Numbered from the stretch's first letter, positions 1 through 9,266 are shown. The stretch is DNA of 64,000 nt from Ruminococcus_G sp964621905 (GCA_964621905.1 CAZUNG010000002.1:62001-126000); one strand, 5' to 3'. The notes: generated by a model not told the origin, from the letters alone. Made by a program: numbers and translations.

Positions 1-1012
1 TTCTGTCCTCCGTCAGAAAGGCAATCTTATGGTGGATGGCATCCTTCGGAGTGCGAATGTTCGTCCTTTTTCCTTTAATGTAGACATCGCCGGTATCTTT
101 CGGGTCAGCGCCGAATAATGCACGCATGGTTTCCGTTCTTCCGGCGCCGACCAGTCCGGCAAACCCCAACACCTGTCCTGCATAAGCAGTAAAATTTACA
201 TTTCTGAGAACGCCGATACTGTTAAAATTCTCGATGCGAAGAAACTCTTCGCCTTTAGGATAAATTTCTTTTGGAAACAAATCATTCAGACTTCTCCCAA
301 CCATGTCCGCGATCAGGCTGTCATTCGTCACCTGTTTAACCGGCTTGGTACTGATATGCTGACCGTCTCTCATGACCGTGATGCAGTCACAGATTTCAAA
401 GATCTCTTCCAGCTTGTGTGATACAAAAACAATCGCGATGCCTTTATCCCGCAAAATATTGATCGTTTTCATCAGCTGGTTAACTTCATTCGCTGACAGT
501 GATGATGTCGGCTCATCCATGATAATCAGTCTTGCCTCCGACAAAATGGATTTTCCGATCTCAACCATCTGCTGAACACCGAGTCCGAGTTTTCCGCAAA
601 GTGTACGGGGATCTATCTTCTGTCCCAGCTGCTCCATGATCTCCGCCGCTTTTTTATGCATATAATGATAGTCCAGAAGGACTCCTTTTTTCTTATAATA
701 ATTAATAAATAAATTGTCAGTGATACTTAAATCCGGTACAATATTTAATTCCTGATAAATACATCCTACTCCATATCTTTTTGCAATGTTTGGATTGGAC
801 AGCACAACCTCTTTGCCGTCTATAATGATCTTTCCCTTCTCCGGCTGGTTGACTCCCGTAAAAACCTTAATCAATGTGGATTTTCCGGCTCCGTTTTCAC
901 CGATCAGCCCATGCACTTCGCCGGTTTTGATCTGAAAGGACATATCATTCAATGCAATAACTCCAGGAAAGTATTTGGTAACATTCTGTAATTCCATGAT
1001 TACTTCGCCCAT
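1..1012 (-). CDS. Sugar-type ABC transporter ATP-binding protein (RbsA/MglA family), partial
   Basis: The C-terminal part lies beyond the left window edge; about 337 residues are visible. The gene encodes the duplicated cytoplasmic ATPase that powers import of a sugar or sugar-like solute. The first nucleotide-binding domain shows Walker A GENGAGKST, the helical region, a signature-like LGVQQMVEI and Walker B LIIMDEPTSSLS. The second half begins with GFAGLVGAGRTE and ends at FLTEDR, as in RbsA/MglA/XylG proteins, where the second site is degenerate. I chose the start at 1012 because GAGGAGGG lies about ten bases upstream; an in-frame ATG at 997 is the alternative. The gene follows a substrate-binding lipoprotein on the same strand, so the permease gene should lie left of the window. 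The substrate cannot be read from the sequence. Confidence 0.93.
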   Translation of the reverse strand, partial: MGEVIMELQNVTKYFPGVIALNDMSFQIKTGEVHGLIGENGAGKSTLIKVFTGVNQPEKGKIIIDGKEVVLSNPNIAKRYGVGCIYQELNIVPDLSITDNLFINYYKKKGVLLDYHYMHKKAAEIMEQLGQKIDPRTLCGKLGLGVQQMVEIGKSILSEARLIIMDEPTSSLSANEVNQLMKTINILRDKGIAIVFVSHKLEEIFEICDCITVMRDGQHISTKPVKQVTNDSLIADMVGRSLNDLFPKEIYPKGEEFLRIENFNSIGVLRNVNFTAYAGQVLGFAGLVGAGRTETMRALFGADPKDTGDVYIKGKRTNIRTPKDAIHHKIAFLTEDR

Positions 1013-1099
1013 GCTTATAACCGCCCTCCTCTTCTAAGATATTACGTCCAAAGAGCACAGGCTCAATGGACGTAATAAGAAACGACATTCCGGGAACAT

Positions 1100-2158
1100 T
1101 TATTCAGCTGACTTCACCTTTGTTTCCAGATCAGTTTTGAATTCCTCAGCATTGTCTTTAGAGATAACCTTCTGTCCGGAATTGATCACAGCATCAACCT
1201 CTTCGCCGTTCATGATCTTAATTGCAGTTTCAATTCCCAATACACCCATATCATACGGTGACTGTGCCGTTGTCCCAAGCATCTCACCTGCTGCAACTCT
1301 TTCACATACCGGAATTGTTCCGTCAAACCCATAAACTTTTGTATCTGTTCCAGCTGCCACAACCGCATTGTATGCACCAGTGGCCATGGAATCTGCCGTT
1401 GTGATAATCAGATCTGCATCCGGATATTTCTGAAGCAGGTTTTCACTGACACTCATACCTTTTTCTTCTGTTGAATCTGCCGCCTGCGATTCTAATACTT
1501 CCACGCCTGCCTCTTCCAGACCTGCTTTGATACCAGCCTCTCTGGCATCATGTGTCGCATCACCGAGACGGCCGCGCAGGATGATTGCTTTCGCACCCTC
1601 TCCTACCTGTTCTCCGGCCCACAAAGCACCTTCTTTGGCAGCACTTTCATTACCTGTTCCGATAAAAGACACTTTGTCCGGAAGCGAAGAATCGGTATCT
1701 ACTGCAATTACCTTAATACCGGCATCCACTGCATTCTGCAGTGCCGGAAGAACAGTCTCATCGTTGGAAGGAGCCACACAGAGTACATCCACTCCCGCTG
1801 CTACCAGCGTCTCAATATTTTCCACCTGTTTCGCAACATCACTTTCCGAGTTCGGAGCAATAAATGTAAGGTCAACATTATTTTCTTTTGCCGTTACCTC
1901 TGCACCTGCTTTTACCAGAAACCAGTACTGATCCGCCAGAGATTTTACAACAAAACCCACTTTAATATCTTTCTTGCCTGCATCGGCAGTGTCACCTGAA
2001 TCTTTATCTTCGGCTTGGACATCATCACCTGACGTGTCCTCAGAAGCTGTATCTGCTTTCGCATTTGTTGAAGAGGAATCATCTTTGCCGCCGCATCCGG
2101 CCAGCATTGTTGCTGTTAACGCAAGTGCACATAAAATACTCATATACTTCTTTTTCAT
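1100..2158 (-). CDS. Sugar-type ABC transporter substrate-binding lipoprotein
   Basis: This 352-residue extracellular solute-binding protein has a periplasmic-binding-protein type I fold (RbsB-like, Peripla_BP_4). A lipoprotein signal runs over the first 20 or so residues and ends in a lipobox at LAGC. A Ser/Asp/Glu-rich linker of about 35 residues follows, then the binding domain beginning KVGFVVKSLADQYW. The start at 2158 (MKKKYM) is preceded by GGGAGGTATAGG; a 20-residue upstream extension in the same frame would spoil the signal peptide. It sits 87 bases upstream of the ATPase gene and is the likely receptor of that importer. The ligand is unknown; the DTDSS and GTGNESAA segments resemble sugar receptors generally. 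Confidence 0.93.
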   Translation of the reverse strand: MKKKYMSILCALALTATMLAGCGGKDDSSSTNAKADTASEDTSGDDVQAEDKDSGDTADAGKKDIKVGFVVKSLADQYWFLVKAGAEVTAKENNVDLTFIAPNSESDVAKQVENIETLVAAGVDVLCVAPSNDETVLPALQNAVDAGIKVIAVDTDSSLPDKVSFIGTGNESAAKEGALWAGEQVGEGAKAIILRGRLGDATHDAREAGIKAGLEEAGVEVLESQAADSTEEKGMSVSENLLQKYPDADLIITTADSMATGAYNAVVAAGTDTKVYGFDGTIPVCERVAAGEMLGTTAQSPYDMGVLGIETAIKIMNGEEVDAVINSGQKVISKDNAEEFKTDLETKVKSAE

Positions 2159-2567
2159 CCTATACCTCCCAAATATACGATTCCATTTTTTACTTTTCTT
2201 TGGTATCGCGATCACCAATTGACATAAAGAATGATATCATGGGAGGCAAAAATATAACACTCACTTTTTTGATAAAAGGTGGACTTTTTTTACTTATTCA
2301 TAGGATTTGTCATTCTATTCGGATTACAATCCCCCAAAAAGACACAAAAAGAGCAGGAAACGATCATTTCCCACTCTTTTCTACTTTTCATTACTGCTGT
2401 AAACCGCAATTTTCTTTAACACAATGGCAAAAACAAAAGCTTTCCGGCACATACAAAATCCAGAATCTCTTCTCTGCGCGGCACGAAATACTTGACTGCA
2501 TGTTTCTCATACGGTTCCCAAAAAGACGACCCGGACAAGAATGCCGCACAAATCCGTGAAACAACTG
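2159..2567. other. Intergenic region between two substrate-binding protein genes
   Basis: A 409-base stretch without a convincing gene. On the minus strand it holds a terminator-like hairpin (2346-2380) for the upstream gene and then the untranslated leader of the downstream lipoprotein gene. A-rich tracts near 2260-2290 could contain a promoter, but I see no hexamer pair good enough to call. I see no riboswitch motif and no clear cre box. Confidence 0.5.
2346..2380 (-). terminator. Rho-independent terminator
   Basis: On the minus strand AAAGAG(T)GGGAAA pairs with TTTCC(TG)CTCTTT around a six-base loop. A T-rich run interrupted by GTG follows. It lies about 190 bases after the stop codon of the lipoprotein gene at 2568-3611, so it may end that transcript and partly insulate the next gene. 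Confidence 0.6.
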
Positions 2568-3611
2568 TCAGGATGCTGATGATGTGTTTACATCAAAAAA
2601 TTCCGAAACATTATCCATGGTGATATCATAGATGTCCATATAGGATTTTTCTTCGCAGGATTCGTATCCGTCCGTGTAGAACTGCTGGCACACTTCCGCC
2701 ATTTTTTCTCCCAGCACTTGAAAGCTCACATAAACCGCATACTCCTCATAACCACTTGTCATCAGTTCCACATCCCAGGTACCTGCCACAATCCATCCAT
2801 TCACCTTGATCCTGTCTGTCATATCCGCGGCTTTTAACACTTCGATAGCGCCCTGTGCCATTTTGTTATCCTGTGTTGCAATCCAGTCAATGTCATCTCC
2901 ATATGCCTGAATCCAGTCTTCTGTGATCTGCATTGCACCTTCTGTTGTCCAGTCTCCGCTTTGTCTGGACAAAATGGTCAGATCGCTTCGTCCGGCAAGC
3001 GCCTCTTCAAATCCCTGCCCGCGCAGGATTGTCGCCTCTCTTCCAGCGGTGCCCTCAATGTAACAAATGTTTTCACCTTCCCCGGCATGATCCGCAATAT
3101 ATTTGCCCTGTGCATATCCGCAGTCATATTCGTTAAACCCCACAAATTTATAATCTCCCTCCGAAGACTCCGTCGCCACCATAAAGACCGGAACACCAGC
3201 CTCATTGCAGGCTTTTACGGATGCAGCGTTTCCTGCGGTGTCAACACCGATGATAAACATGGCATCAATCCCTTTTGTCAGCAGCAATTCAATATTCGTT
3301 GTCTGTTTATCTATGCTGTTGTCTGAATCCACCCATTCCACTTCGACTTTGTTGCCCACCGCATCTGTGAACTGCTGTGACGCAACGATATCAGCCATCG
3401 TTTTGCATGCTGTATAGCAGCTTTCATCCGAATCGGCCAGATTGCTCACACCAACACGATAGCAATATGGCTGCTGTTCCGATGCTTTATTCTCCTGATC
3501 GGAAACACGTTCTCCCCCCTGATTCTGCTGTTCAGACGCCTTCGAAGAACATCCTCCCAGTAATGAAAGTAATATCATCCCCGTTATAAAAAAAGAAACT
3601 GCCTTTCTCAT
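2568..3611 (-). CDS. Second sugar-type substrate-binding lipoprotein
   Basis: A 347-residue extracellular solute-binding protein of the RbsB-like periplasmic-binding-protein class. The signal peptide ends in a lipobox (LLGGC). A Gln/Glu-rich spacer follows, then a two-lobe domain starting YRVGVSNLADSDESC. GAGGAAATAAAAT precedes the ATG at 3611. It is related to, but clearly different from, the receptor at 1100-2158, so two receptors may feed one importer or one may act as a sensor. It lies 31 bases after the uroporphyrinogen-decarboxylase-like gene and is probably co-transcribed with it. The ligand is unknown. Confidence 0.92.
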   Translation of the reverse strand: MRKAVSFFITGMILLSLLGGCSSKASEQQNQGGERVSDQENKASEQQPYCYRVGVSNLADSDESCYTACKTMADIVASQQFTDAVGNKVEVEWVDSDNSIDKQTTNIELLLTKGIDAMFIIGVDTAGNAASVKACNEAGVPVFMVATESSEGDYKFVGFNEYDCGYAQGKYIADHAGEGENICYIEGTAGREATILRGQGFEEALAGRSDLTILSRQSGDWTTEGAMQITEDWIQAYGDDIDWIATQDNKMAQGAIEVLKAADMTDRIKVNGWIVAGTWDVELMTSGYEEYAVYVSFQVLGEKMAEVCQQFYTDGYESCEEKSYMDIYDITMDNVSEFFDVNTSSAS

Positions 3612-3642
3612 ATTTTATTTCCTCCGCATCATTGTCTTATGT

Positions 3643-4740
3643 CTAGTACTCACCCTTGGCTTTTTTTATCGCATTCATCATCGCCAGAACATTTTCAACA
3701 GGCACGTTGTTCATGATTTCCTGCGAAGGACCGATGATCAGCCCGCCATTCTTTCCCAGTGTGTCAATCGTTCTCATCGTACCTTCATATACCTCCTCCG
3801 GCGTCCGGAATGTGAGAAGATCCTGGGTATCCACTCCCCCATAAAATGTCAGATCCTTCCCGTATTCCCGCTTCAGGAATTTAAAATCCATGCAGGCCTG
3901 CACCGGTTCCAGCACATCCAGTCCGGCATCAATCAAGTATGGAATAAACGGTGTGATTTTCCCGCAGGAATGCATCTGCACCGGGATCCCTCCGTCTTTA
4001 AAAACCCGGAAAATCTTTCTGATGCGCGGCAGCAGATATTTGACGAACATATCCTCTGAAAAGAATGTGCTGATCTGGGTTCCAAGATCATCTCCGTAAT
4101 GTCCGATCGGAAATCCCCGTTTTACAACTTCCCTGGCTATGATCATCTTGTATTCGGTAATAATATCCATGATCCGGCACGCTCTTTTGGGATCCTCTGA
4201 AAGCATACACATAAATTCTTCGATCCCCACAAGATTCCAGGACCGTTCCCAGATTCCTGTATATCCACTCACCACTACCACGTACTCGTCCCCGTATTTT
4301 TTCAGATCTTCCTGTGCAACAGAAAACAAAAGATCCAGATTTTCAAGCGGCGGTGCATGAAATGCATCCAGAATATCATCTTCGTCAAGGCACCCTGCAA
4401 GCGGGTTCGCATAATTAAAGTATCCGCCGTCTGACAAATCAAATTTCATCCCCCACAGGTCATAGACCATGTGGGCATTCTTTGGATCTTCCAGTACGCG
4501 TCCCTGCGCTCTCGCAATCCCCATCCGGTATGGGTCATTCTTATCCACATTGACGATCTCATCCAGATGTGCCGTAAAACGATAATGATTCCCCAGATAA
4601 CTGTCCACTCCATCCTCATCGAGTCCCAGCCGTTCCGCCATTTCCATTTTTTTATCGCGGTGTGAAAAAGTAATCTGACTTGGCAGATATGACGTGTTCT
4701 TTTTTGCTATCACATCTAATACTACTTGGCTTCTTGTCAT
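3643..4740 (-). CDS. Uroporphyrinogen decarboxylase (URO-D) family protein, MtaA/CmuA-like
   Basis: A 365-residue TIM-barrel protein of the URO-D superfamily. In anaerobes most such stand-alone proteins outside heme operons are corrinoid-dependent methyltransferases or relatives. The MHSCGKITPFIPYLIDAG segment carries the His-x-Cys arrangement seen in zinc-dependent MtaA/CmuA-type methyltransferases, and no heme gene is nearby. ATG at 4740 is preceded by GAGAGG about 12 bases away; GTG at 4764 is a longer alternative. The gene leads a minus-strand unit with a sugar-type substrate-binding lipoprotein and is divergent from an AraC regulator. I infer a role in catabolism of an imported, possibly methylated, compound; this is not proven by sequence. 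Confidence 0.85.
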   Translation of the reverse strand: MTRSQVVLDVIAKKNTSYLPSQITFSHRDKKMEMAERLGLDEDGVDSYLGNHYRFTAHLDEIVNVDKNDPYRMGIARAQGRVLEDPKNAHMVYDLWGMKFDLSDGGYFNYANPLAGCLDEDDILDAFHAPPLENLDLLFSVAQEDLKKYGDEYVVVVSGYTGIWERSWNLVGIEEFMCMLSEDPKRACRIMDIITEYKMIIAREVVKRGFPIGHYGDDLGTQISTFFSEDMFVKYLLPRIRKIFRVFKDGGIPVQMHSCGKITPFIPYLIDAGLDVLEPVQACMDFKFLKREYGKDLTFYGGVDTQDLLTFRTPEEVYEGTMRTIDTLGKNGGLIIGPSQEIMNNVPVENVLAMMNAIKKAKGEY

Positions 4741-4820
4741 AACAGTGTTGTTCCTCTCTTTCACGTTAACCGGTATACCTTTTTGCGCGCTGGTTTTTCG
4801 TTGTTTTTTGTGATATCATG

Positions 4821-4849
4821 ATTATAGTTCTTTGAACGCATTGAGTAAA
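4821..4849 (-). promoter_or_regulatory. Promoter of the URO-D/transport unit
   Basis: On the minus strand TTTACT (4849-4844) and TATAAT (4826-4821) are separated by 17 bases. This places transcription start about 75 bases before the ATG at 4740, in the region divergent from the AraC gene. Confidence 0.6.
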
Positions 4850-4902
4850 TGATGCAATTTGCCCCTTATATGTTACATATTGCTCTTGTAGGAGGAGATC
4901 AA

Positions 4903-5748
4903 ATGTTAGAAAAAGACAGTGGAGTATACGGCGGAAGTGACTATTATGTAATGACGCCTTCAGAAGTTGCAAAATCATATTTCTATTACCTGACGATGTG
5001 CGGTCATATGCACACCTGCTATGGATATGCGAAAAAGAGAGAATATTATCCGGATATGCTGATCATGTGCATTATCAGCGGCACGATGATGTTAAGATAT
5101 GGCGGTAAAGAGTACCGGCTGACTGCAGGTACCACGGCATTGATCGACTGTCAGAGCCCTCAGCATTACTTTACAGCAAATCACTGTGAATTTTCATTTG
5201 CACACTTTGGCGGCAAAGATATCCGTGCAGTCTACCCTTATCTTTACCGCACTTATGGCTGTACATTTCAAAATACTGAACACCAGGAGGCTTCAAAATT
5301 ACTGAACGCCATGATACTTCGCTTCCGCAACGAACAGTTTATCAGTGAGACGGAATGCTCCATGATACTGTATCAGATGGTGTTTCACTTGTTTCCGAAC
5401 ACTTATAACGGAAGAATCGTGTCCATTACAGAACCTGCGCTGAATCGTGTGATTCAATATATTCACGGTCACCTCTCAGAACAGATTTCTCTAAAGGACC
5501 TCGCGGATATGGCACATCTGAGCCCCTATTATTTTTCACGCATGTTTAAAAAGCATCTCGGTTCTTCCCCCTATGATTATCTGATGAAGACCAGAATCAA
5601 CCGCGCCAAACACCTCTTAATGGATACCAGAATGACTGTCGGGGAAATCGCAGACGCAGTGGGCTTTAACAGTGCCTCCCGCTTTTCCCATGCATTCACC
5701 CAGCGGGTGGGGATTGCTCCGAGTGAATTCCGGGAATTTCCCGTCTGA
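4903..5748 (+). CDS. AraC family transcriptional regulator
   Basis: A 281-residue regulator with an N-terminal cupin-type sensor (about residues 25-150; the YRLTAGTTALIDCQSPQHY segment is typical) and a C-terminal pair of helix-turn-helix motifs (about 180-280). The latter contain ISLKDLADMAHLSPYYFSRMFKKH and the AraC signature VGEIADAVGFNSASRFSHAF. The start at 4903 has AGGAGGAG eight bases upstream; ATG codons 54 bases earlier have no such site. It is divergent from the URO-D/ABC genes, which it most likely activates in response to their substrate. Confidence 0.92.
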   Translation: MLEKDSGVYGGSDYYVMTPSEVAKSYFYYLTMCGHMHTCYGYAKKREYYPDMLIMCIISGTMMLRYGGKEYRLTAGTTALIDCQSPQHYFTANHCEFSFAHFGGKDIRAVYPYLYRTYGCTFQNTEHQEASKLLNAMILRFRNEQFISETECSMILYQMVFHLFPNTYNGRIVSITEPALNRVIQYIHGHLSEQISLKDLADMAHLSPYYFSRMFKKHLGSSPYDYLMKTRINRAKHLLMDTRMTVGEIADAVGFNSASRFSHAFTQRVGIAPSEFREFPV

Positions 5749-5781
5749 AATCCAAGCAGCTGCAATATAATAATGCTGAGA

Positions 5782-6360
5782 CTACTCCACAGACTCGTAG
5801 AACACATCCATCGCATGAGTTACCATCTTATAGGTAAGCTCTGCCATGTGTTCCGGTGATTCCGGATGATCCTGTACCATCCAGCTTTTGAGCAGTCCCA
5901 GACATCCCGACAAGCAAAAGTCATAATAATATTTCAGGTCATCTTTTCCCGCCGGATACAGGTGACTGATGGCTTTGATGCTGTTTTCTGCGATGATCTG
6001 TTCAATCTGCCGGATAAAATGCATATCACCGTGCTGCCCGAGCAGCGCACCGCAGATCTCCTTGTTTTCTTCCAGAATTGTAAACATATCTGCGATAAAC
6101 GGAAATGTGTTTTTATTATGCGGCAAAATCGGATGTGCTTCGATGACCTGCTGTATCCGCCTCAGCAGATCTTCTTCTATACTTTCCAGCAGATTATGAA
6201 TATCTGTGTAATGCAGATAAAATGTGGATCGGTTAATATCCACTTCATCAACCAGTTCTTTTACCGTGATTTCATTGATATTTTTTGTTTTCATCAGTTT
6301 TGCAAGTCCTGCATTGAGCTGGGCTTTGGTTTTTCTGACTCTCCGGTCTGTTCTCTCCAT
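5782..6360 (-). CDS. TetR/AcrR family transcriptional regulator
   Basis: A 192-residue TetR-type repressor. The N-terminal helix-turn-helix (about residues 8-55) contains INEITVKELVDEVDINRSTFYLHY. The C-terminal ligand domain resembles the DhaS-like TetR_C group (GCLGLLKSWM near the end). GGGAGGAAAG precedes ATG 6360. It is divergent from the large YhgE/Pip gene, with a 23-bp dyad between them, so it probably controls itself and that gene. The inducer is unknown; such pairs often respond to membrane-active compounds or small aldehydes, but nothing in the sequence decides this. Confidence 0.9.
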   Translation of the reverse strand: MERTDRRVRKTKAQLNAGLAKLMKTKNINEITVKELVDEVDINRSTFYLHYTDIHNLLESIEEDLLRRIQQVIEAHPILPHNKNTFPFIADMFTILEENKEICGALLGQHGDMHFIRQIEQIIAENSIKAISHLYPAGKDDLKYYYDFCLSGCLGLLKSWMVQDHPESPEHMAELTYKMVTHAMDVFYESVE

Positions 6361-6402
6361 TCTTTCCTCCCAATCTACACCTCAAAAGATTTTGAATATA
6401 AT

Positions 6403-6425
6403 CGACACTTAAATACTATTTGTCG
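6403..6425. promoter_or_regulatory. Candidate TetR operator dyad
   Basis: CGACA at 6403-6407 and TGTCG at 6421-6425 form an inverted repeat around 13 bases, 43 bases from the TetR start codon. Its size and place fit a TetR operator controlling the divergent region, but the dyad is short. Confidence 0.35.
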
Positions 6426-6456
6426 TTTAGTCATCGCAATGGTGTATTATTGATGG

Positions 6457-6485
6457 TTGTATCTGCTACTTAAGTTTATTATAAT
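6457..6485 (+). promoter_or_regulatory. Promoter of the YhgE/Pip gene
   Basis: TTGTAT (6457-6462) and TATAAT (6480-6485) stand 17 bases apart. The implied start near 6492 leaves a leader of about 80 bases before AAAGGAG and the ATG at 6573. Confidence 0.65.
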
Positions 6486-6572
6486 ACAGTCAGCAAAGAA
6501 AAACAACACATAGTCTATTAATGAATAGCAAATCTATTTCTCTACACCATGTGAAATAAAGGAGTGAATTTC

Positions 6573-9200
6573 ATGATCAAGCGAGAATGGAAAAAGTTAA
6601 TGCACAACAAAATTCTTCTGGTAGTGCTGATTGCGATTATTGCAATCCCCACGATTTACACGACATTATTTCTCGGGTCAATGTGGGATCCATACGGCAA
6701 TCTGGATAAACTTCCAGTGGCCATAGTGAATAACGATCAGCCGGCAGAATACCATGGAAAAACGATGAAAATCGGAGAAAGCCTGACGGATCACCTGAAG
6801 GAAGATTCCTCCCTCGCCTTTAATTTTGTTGATGCCGAGACTGCCGCACAGGGTTTAAAGAACGGAACCTTCTATATGGTCATTACAATCCCGGAAGATT
6901 TCTCACAAAAGGCCACGACATTGATGGATTCAACGCCCCAGAAAATGCAGCTGGATTACGAGACGAATCCCGGAACCAACTATATCGCATCCAAAATGAG
7001 TGATACTGCGCTGCAGAAAATCGAAGAGAGTATCTCGAAAGAAGTGACAAAAGAGTATACAAAAACGGTATTTGACCAAATTAGCGAATCGGGGAACGGC
7101 ATCGCCGAAGCCGCTGATGGAGCCGGTGAGCTGGAAGACGGTATCAAAACTGCCAGTGACGGTAATACCACCATCAGTACAAATCTGAAAACACTTGCGG
7201 ACAGTACACTGACACTCAAGGACGGCACCACTGAGTTAAACGAAGGACTGATCCAGTACACTGACGGCGTCTCACAGGCAGACGACGGTGCCGGACAGCT
7301 GAATGACGGTGTCGATACGCTTTCCTCTTCCGCCGCTTCCGGTGCATCACAATTGAAAGCAGGGGTTTCGGACCTGTCAGAAGGCGTAACCGCATACACA
7401 GACGGTGTCTCACAGGCAGCAGCCGGGACCAGCACGCTCAGTGAACAAAATGATACCTTAAAAAATGGAATCACTCAGATTTCTTCCGGCGTTTCCAGGC
7501 TGAGAGCCGGGGCAGACGACCTGCTCAATGGTGTAAACACCATGAGCCAGCAGATTGGCGGTACCTTGCCTGAGCAGGGCACGATTGATGCGCTGAACGG
7601 AGGACTGACAACATACCGGCAAAGTATCGGACAGATAGATGCCGCGCTTCAAAGCGTCACCGTTCCAGATACCTCGGCTGTCGCCCAGGCCGGTGCCATC
7701 CTAAAGGACGGACTCACAAATGCAGGAGCCGATACCGGAAATATCGCCGCTGCACTGTCGGCACTCACCGCTGATATGTCAAACCTCACGCCGGAACAAC
7801 AGCAGGCCGTCGGAGCGATTGCACAGAACACCGGAAATCTGAGCCAGCATCTGTCAGATGCCGGTAATGCGGCACAGTCCATAAACAGTGCCCTCGGTTC
7901 CCTGTCCGGAAGTCTTGGTGCTCTCGGTGAATTAAAAGCTGGCGTTTCCGCCTTAAATGAAAATGCAGACACGGTGCTCGGCGGAAGTATCACGGCCGTA
8001 TCCGGTATGTATCAGGGCCTGGTCTCCGTAAAGGGCGCACTGGACGAACAGATCCTACCTGGTGTTTCAGCAATTGATGCCGGGCTGAAAGAGGTGCAGA
8101 CCGGCGTCGATTCCGATTTGACAAATGGAATCAGCGCTTATACCGACGGGGTTACTCAGGTAAATGAAGGTCTGAAGGAACTGGCCTCCAATTCGGCTGC
8201 ACTGAAAACCGGATCGAACTCTCTGAAATCCGGTGTTTCTGAATTGGAATCAGGGCTTACCTCCGGTATCAACCAGCTGAAAGACGGAACCCAGTCCCTT
8301 TATCAGGGCACTCAGGAATTAAGCAAAAACAGTGCTTCTCTGATATCCGGTGCAAGCCAGCTCGATGATGGTGCATCCAGACTACACGACGGCGCCGATC
8401 AGCTGTATGATGGCTCCCGGACACTGGCCGATGGCATGGAACAGCTCAAAGACGGCAGCGGCACCCTGCATTCAAGCCTGAAAAAAGGAGCGGATCAGAT
8501 CGCAGAAAACTCTGCCGGAGATGACACCTTTGATATGTTCGCAAGCCCCGTTGAAACAGAGAAATCTGAATTGACCGAAGTCTCAAACAACGGCCACGCG
8601 ATGGCTCCATATATGATGTCTGTTGCACTCTGGGTTGGTTGCATCGCTTTTTGTATCATGTACCCGCTGACAGACTACAACGGCAGACTAAAATCCGGTA
8701 TCTCATGGTGGCTGAGCAAGGCGACTGTAGTAACGGTAATCGCATTGGCTCAGGCTCTGGTTATGATTTTCCTGCTGCATGTATTCAATGGATTTTCTCC
8801 TGCTGAAATGGGGAAGACAATATTCCTGGCATGCCTCGCATCTGTTACCTTTATGTCGATCATGTACTTCTTTAACATCTGCTTCGGCAAAGTTGGAAGT
8901 TTTGCAATGCTGATCTTCATGGTTGTACAGCTCGCAGGTTCTGCCGGTACGTACCCCGTAGAAATCTCCGGCTCGTTTGTCGCAACTATTCATAAATATC
9001 TGCCGTTTACCTACACGGTAGACGGGTTCAGAAGCACTATCGCAGGGGGAACATCGATCACAAGAGAATGCTGGATCCTGGCGGCACTGCTGATTATCTT
9101 CACCACAAGTACGATACTGATCTTCCAGTTCCGTACCCGAAGGATCCGGGCAGGCAAGAAATGTATCCTGGATTTTATGGAAAAGAAAGGATTGGCATAA
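6573..9200 (+). CDS. YhgE/Pip domain membrane protein
   Basis: An 875-residue protein of the YhgE/phage infection protein (Pip) family. One N-terminal transmembrane helix (about residues 10-32, ILLVVLIAIIAIPTIYTTLFL) is followed by an extracellular stalk of more than 600 residues. The stalk is full of degenerate repeats such as LKDGTTELNEGL, QLNDGVDTLSS and LKSGVSELESGL. Five or six C-terminal transmembrane helices form an ABC-2-like permease module (about 680-850). Family members are linked to phage adsorption and ESX/type VII secretion loci in Firmicutes. ATG at 6573 has AAAGGAG eight bases before it; GTG at 6564 is the alternative. No ESX gene is visible here. It stands alone behind its promoter, divergent from a TetR gene, and is followed by a terminator. 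Confidence 0.9.
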   Translation: MIKREWKKLMHNKILLVVLIAIIAIPTIYTTLFLGSMWDPYGNLDKLPVAIVNNDQPAEYHGKTMKIGESLTDHLKEDSSLAFNFVDAETAAQGLKNGTFYMVITIPEDFSQKATTLMDSTPQKMQLDYETNPGTNYIASKMSDTALQKIEESISKEVTKEYTKTVFDQISESGNGIAEAADGAGELEDGIKTASDGNTTISTNLKTLADSTLTLKDGTTELNEGLIQYTDGVSQADDGAGQLNDGVDTLSSSAASGASQLKAGVSDLSEGVTAYTDGVSQAAAGTSTLSEQNDTLKNGITQISSGVSRLRAGADDLLNGVNTMSQQIGGTLPEQGTIDALNGGLTTYRQSIGQIDAALQSVTVPDTSAVAQAGAILKDGLTNAGADTGNIAAALSALTADMSNLTPEQQQAVGAIAQNTGNLSQHLSDAGNAAQSINSALGSLSGSLGALGELKAGVSALNENADTVLGGSITAVSGMYQGLVSVKGALDEQILPGVSAIDAGLKEVQTGVDSDLTNGISAYTDGVTQVNEGLKELASNSAALKTGSNSLKSGVSELESGLTSGINQLKDGTQSLYQGTQELSKNSASLISGASQLDDGASRLHDGADQLYDGSRTLADGMEQLKDGSGTLHSSLKKGADQIAENSAGDDTFDMFASPVETEKSELTEVSNNGHAMAPYMMSVALWVGCIAFCIMYPLTDYNGRLKSGISWWLSKATVVTVIALAQALVMIFLLHVFNGFSPAEMGKTIFLACLASVTFMSIMYFFNICFGKVGSFAMLIFMVVQLAGSAGTYPVEISGSFVATIHKYLPFTYTVDGFRSTIAGGTSITRECWILAALLIIFTTSTILIFQFRTRRIRAGKKCILDFMEKKGLA

Positions 9201-9206
9201 TTGATT

Positions 9207-9246
9207 AAAACGGTTGAAAAGCTGATGCTTTTCGGCCGTTTTTTTG
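9207..9246 (+). terminator. Rho-independent terminator after the YhgE/Pip gene
   Basis: A stem built from AACGG and GAAAAGC against GCTTTTC and CCGTT, with an internal mismatch and a TGAT loop, is followed by seven T residues. It begins seven bases after the stop codon. Confidence 0.85.
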
Positions 9247-9254
9247 TCGATACA

Positions 9255-9266
9255 TGAACGTGTTCA
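9255..9266. promoter_or_regulatory. TetR operator box, upstream copy
   Basis: TGAACGTGTTCA is a 5-2-5 perfect dyad just upstream of the -35 hexamer. It matches the core TGAACCAGTTCA (9308-9319) of the large palindrome except for the two central bases, suggesting two binding sites for the adjacent TetR protein. Confidence 0.6.

Noticed and set aside
4766..4978. Minus-strand reading frame of 70 codons between the URO-D and AraC genes
   Set aside because: It overlaps the AraC start and the URO-D promoter, lacks a ribosome binding site and has no protein-like composition.
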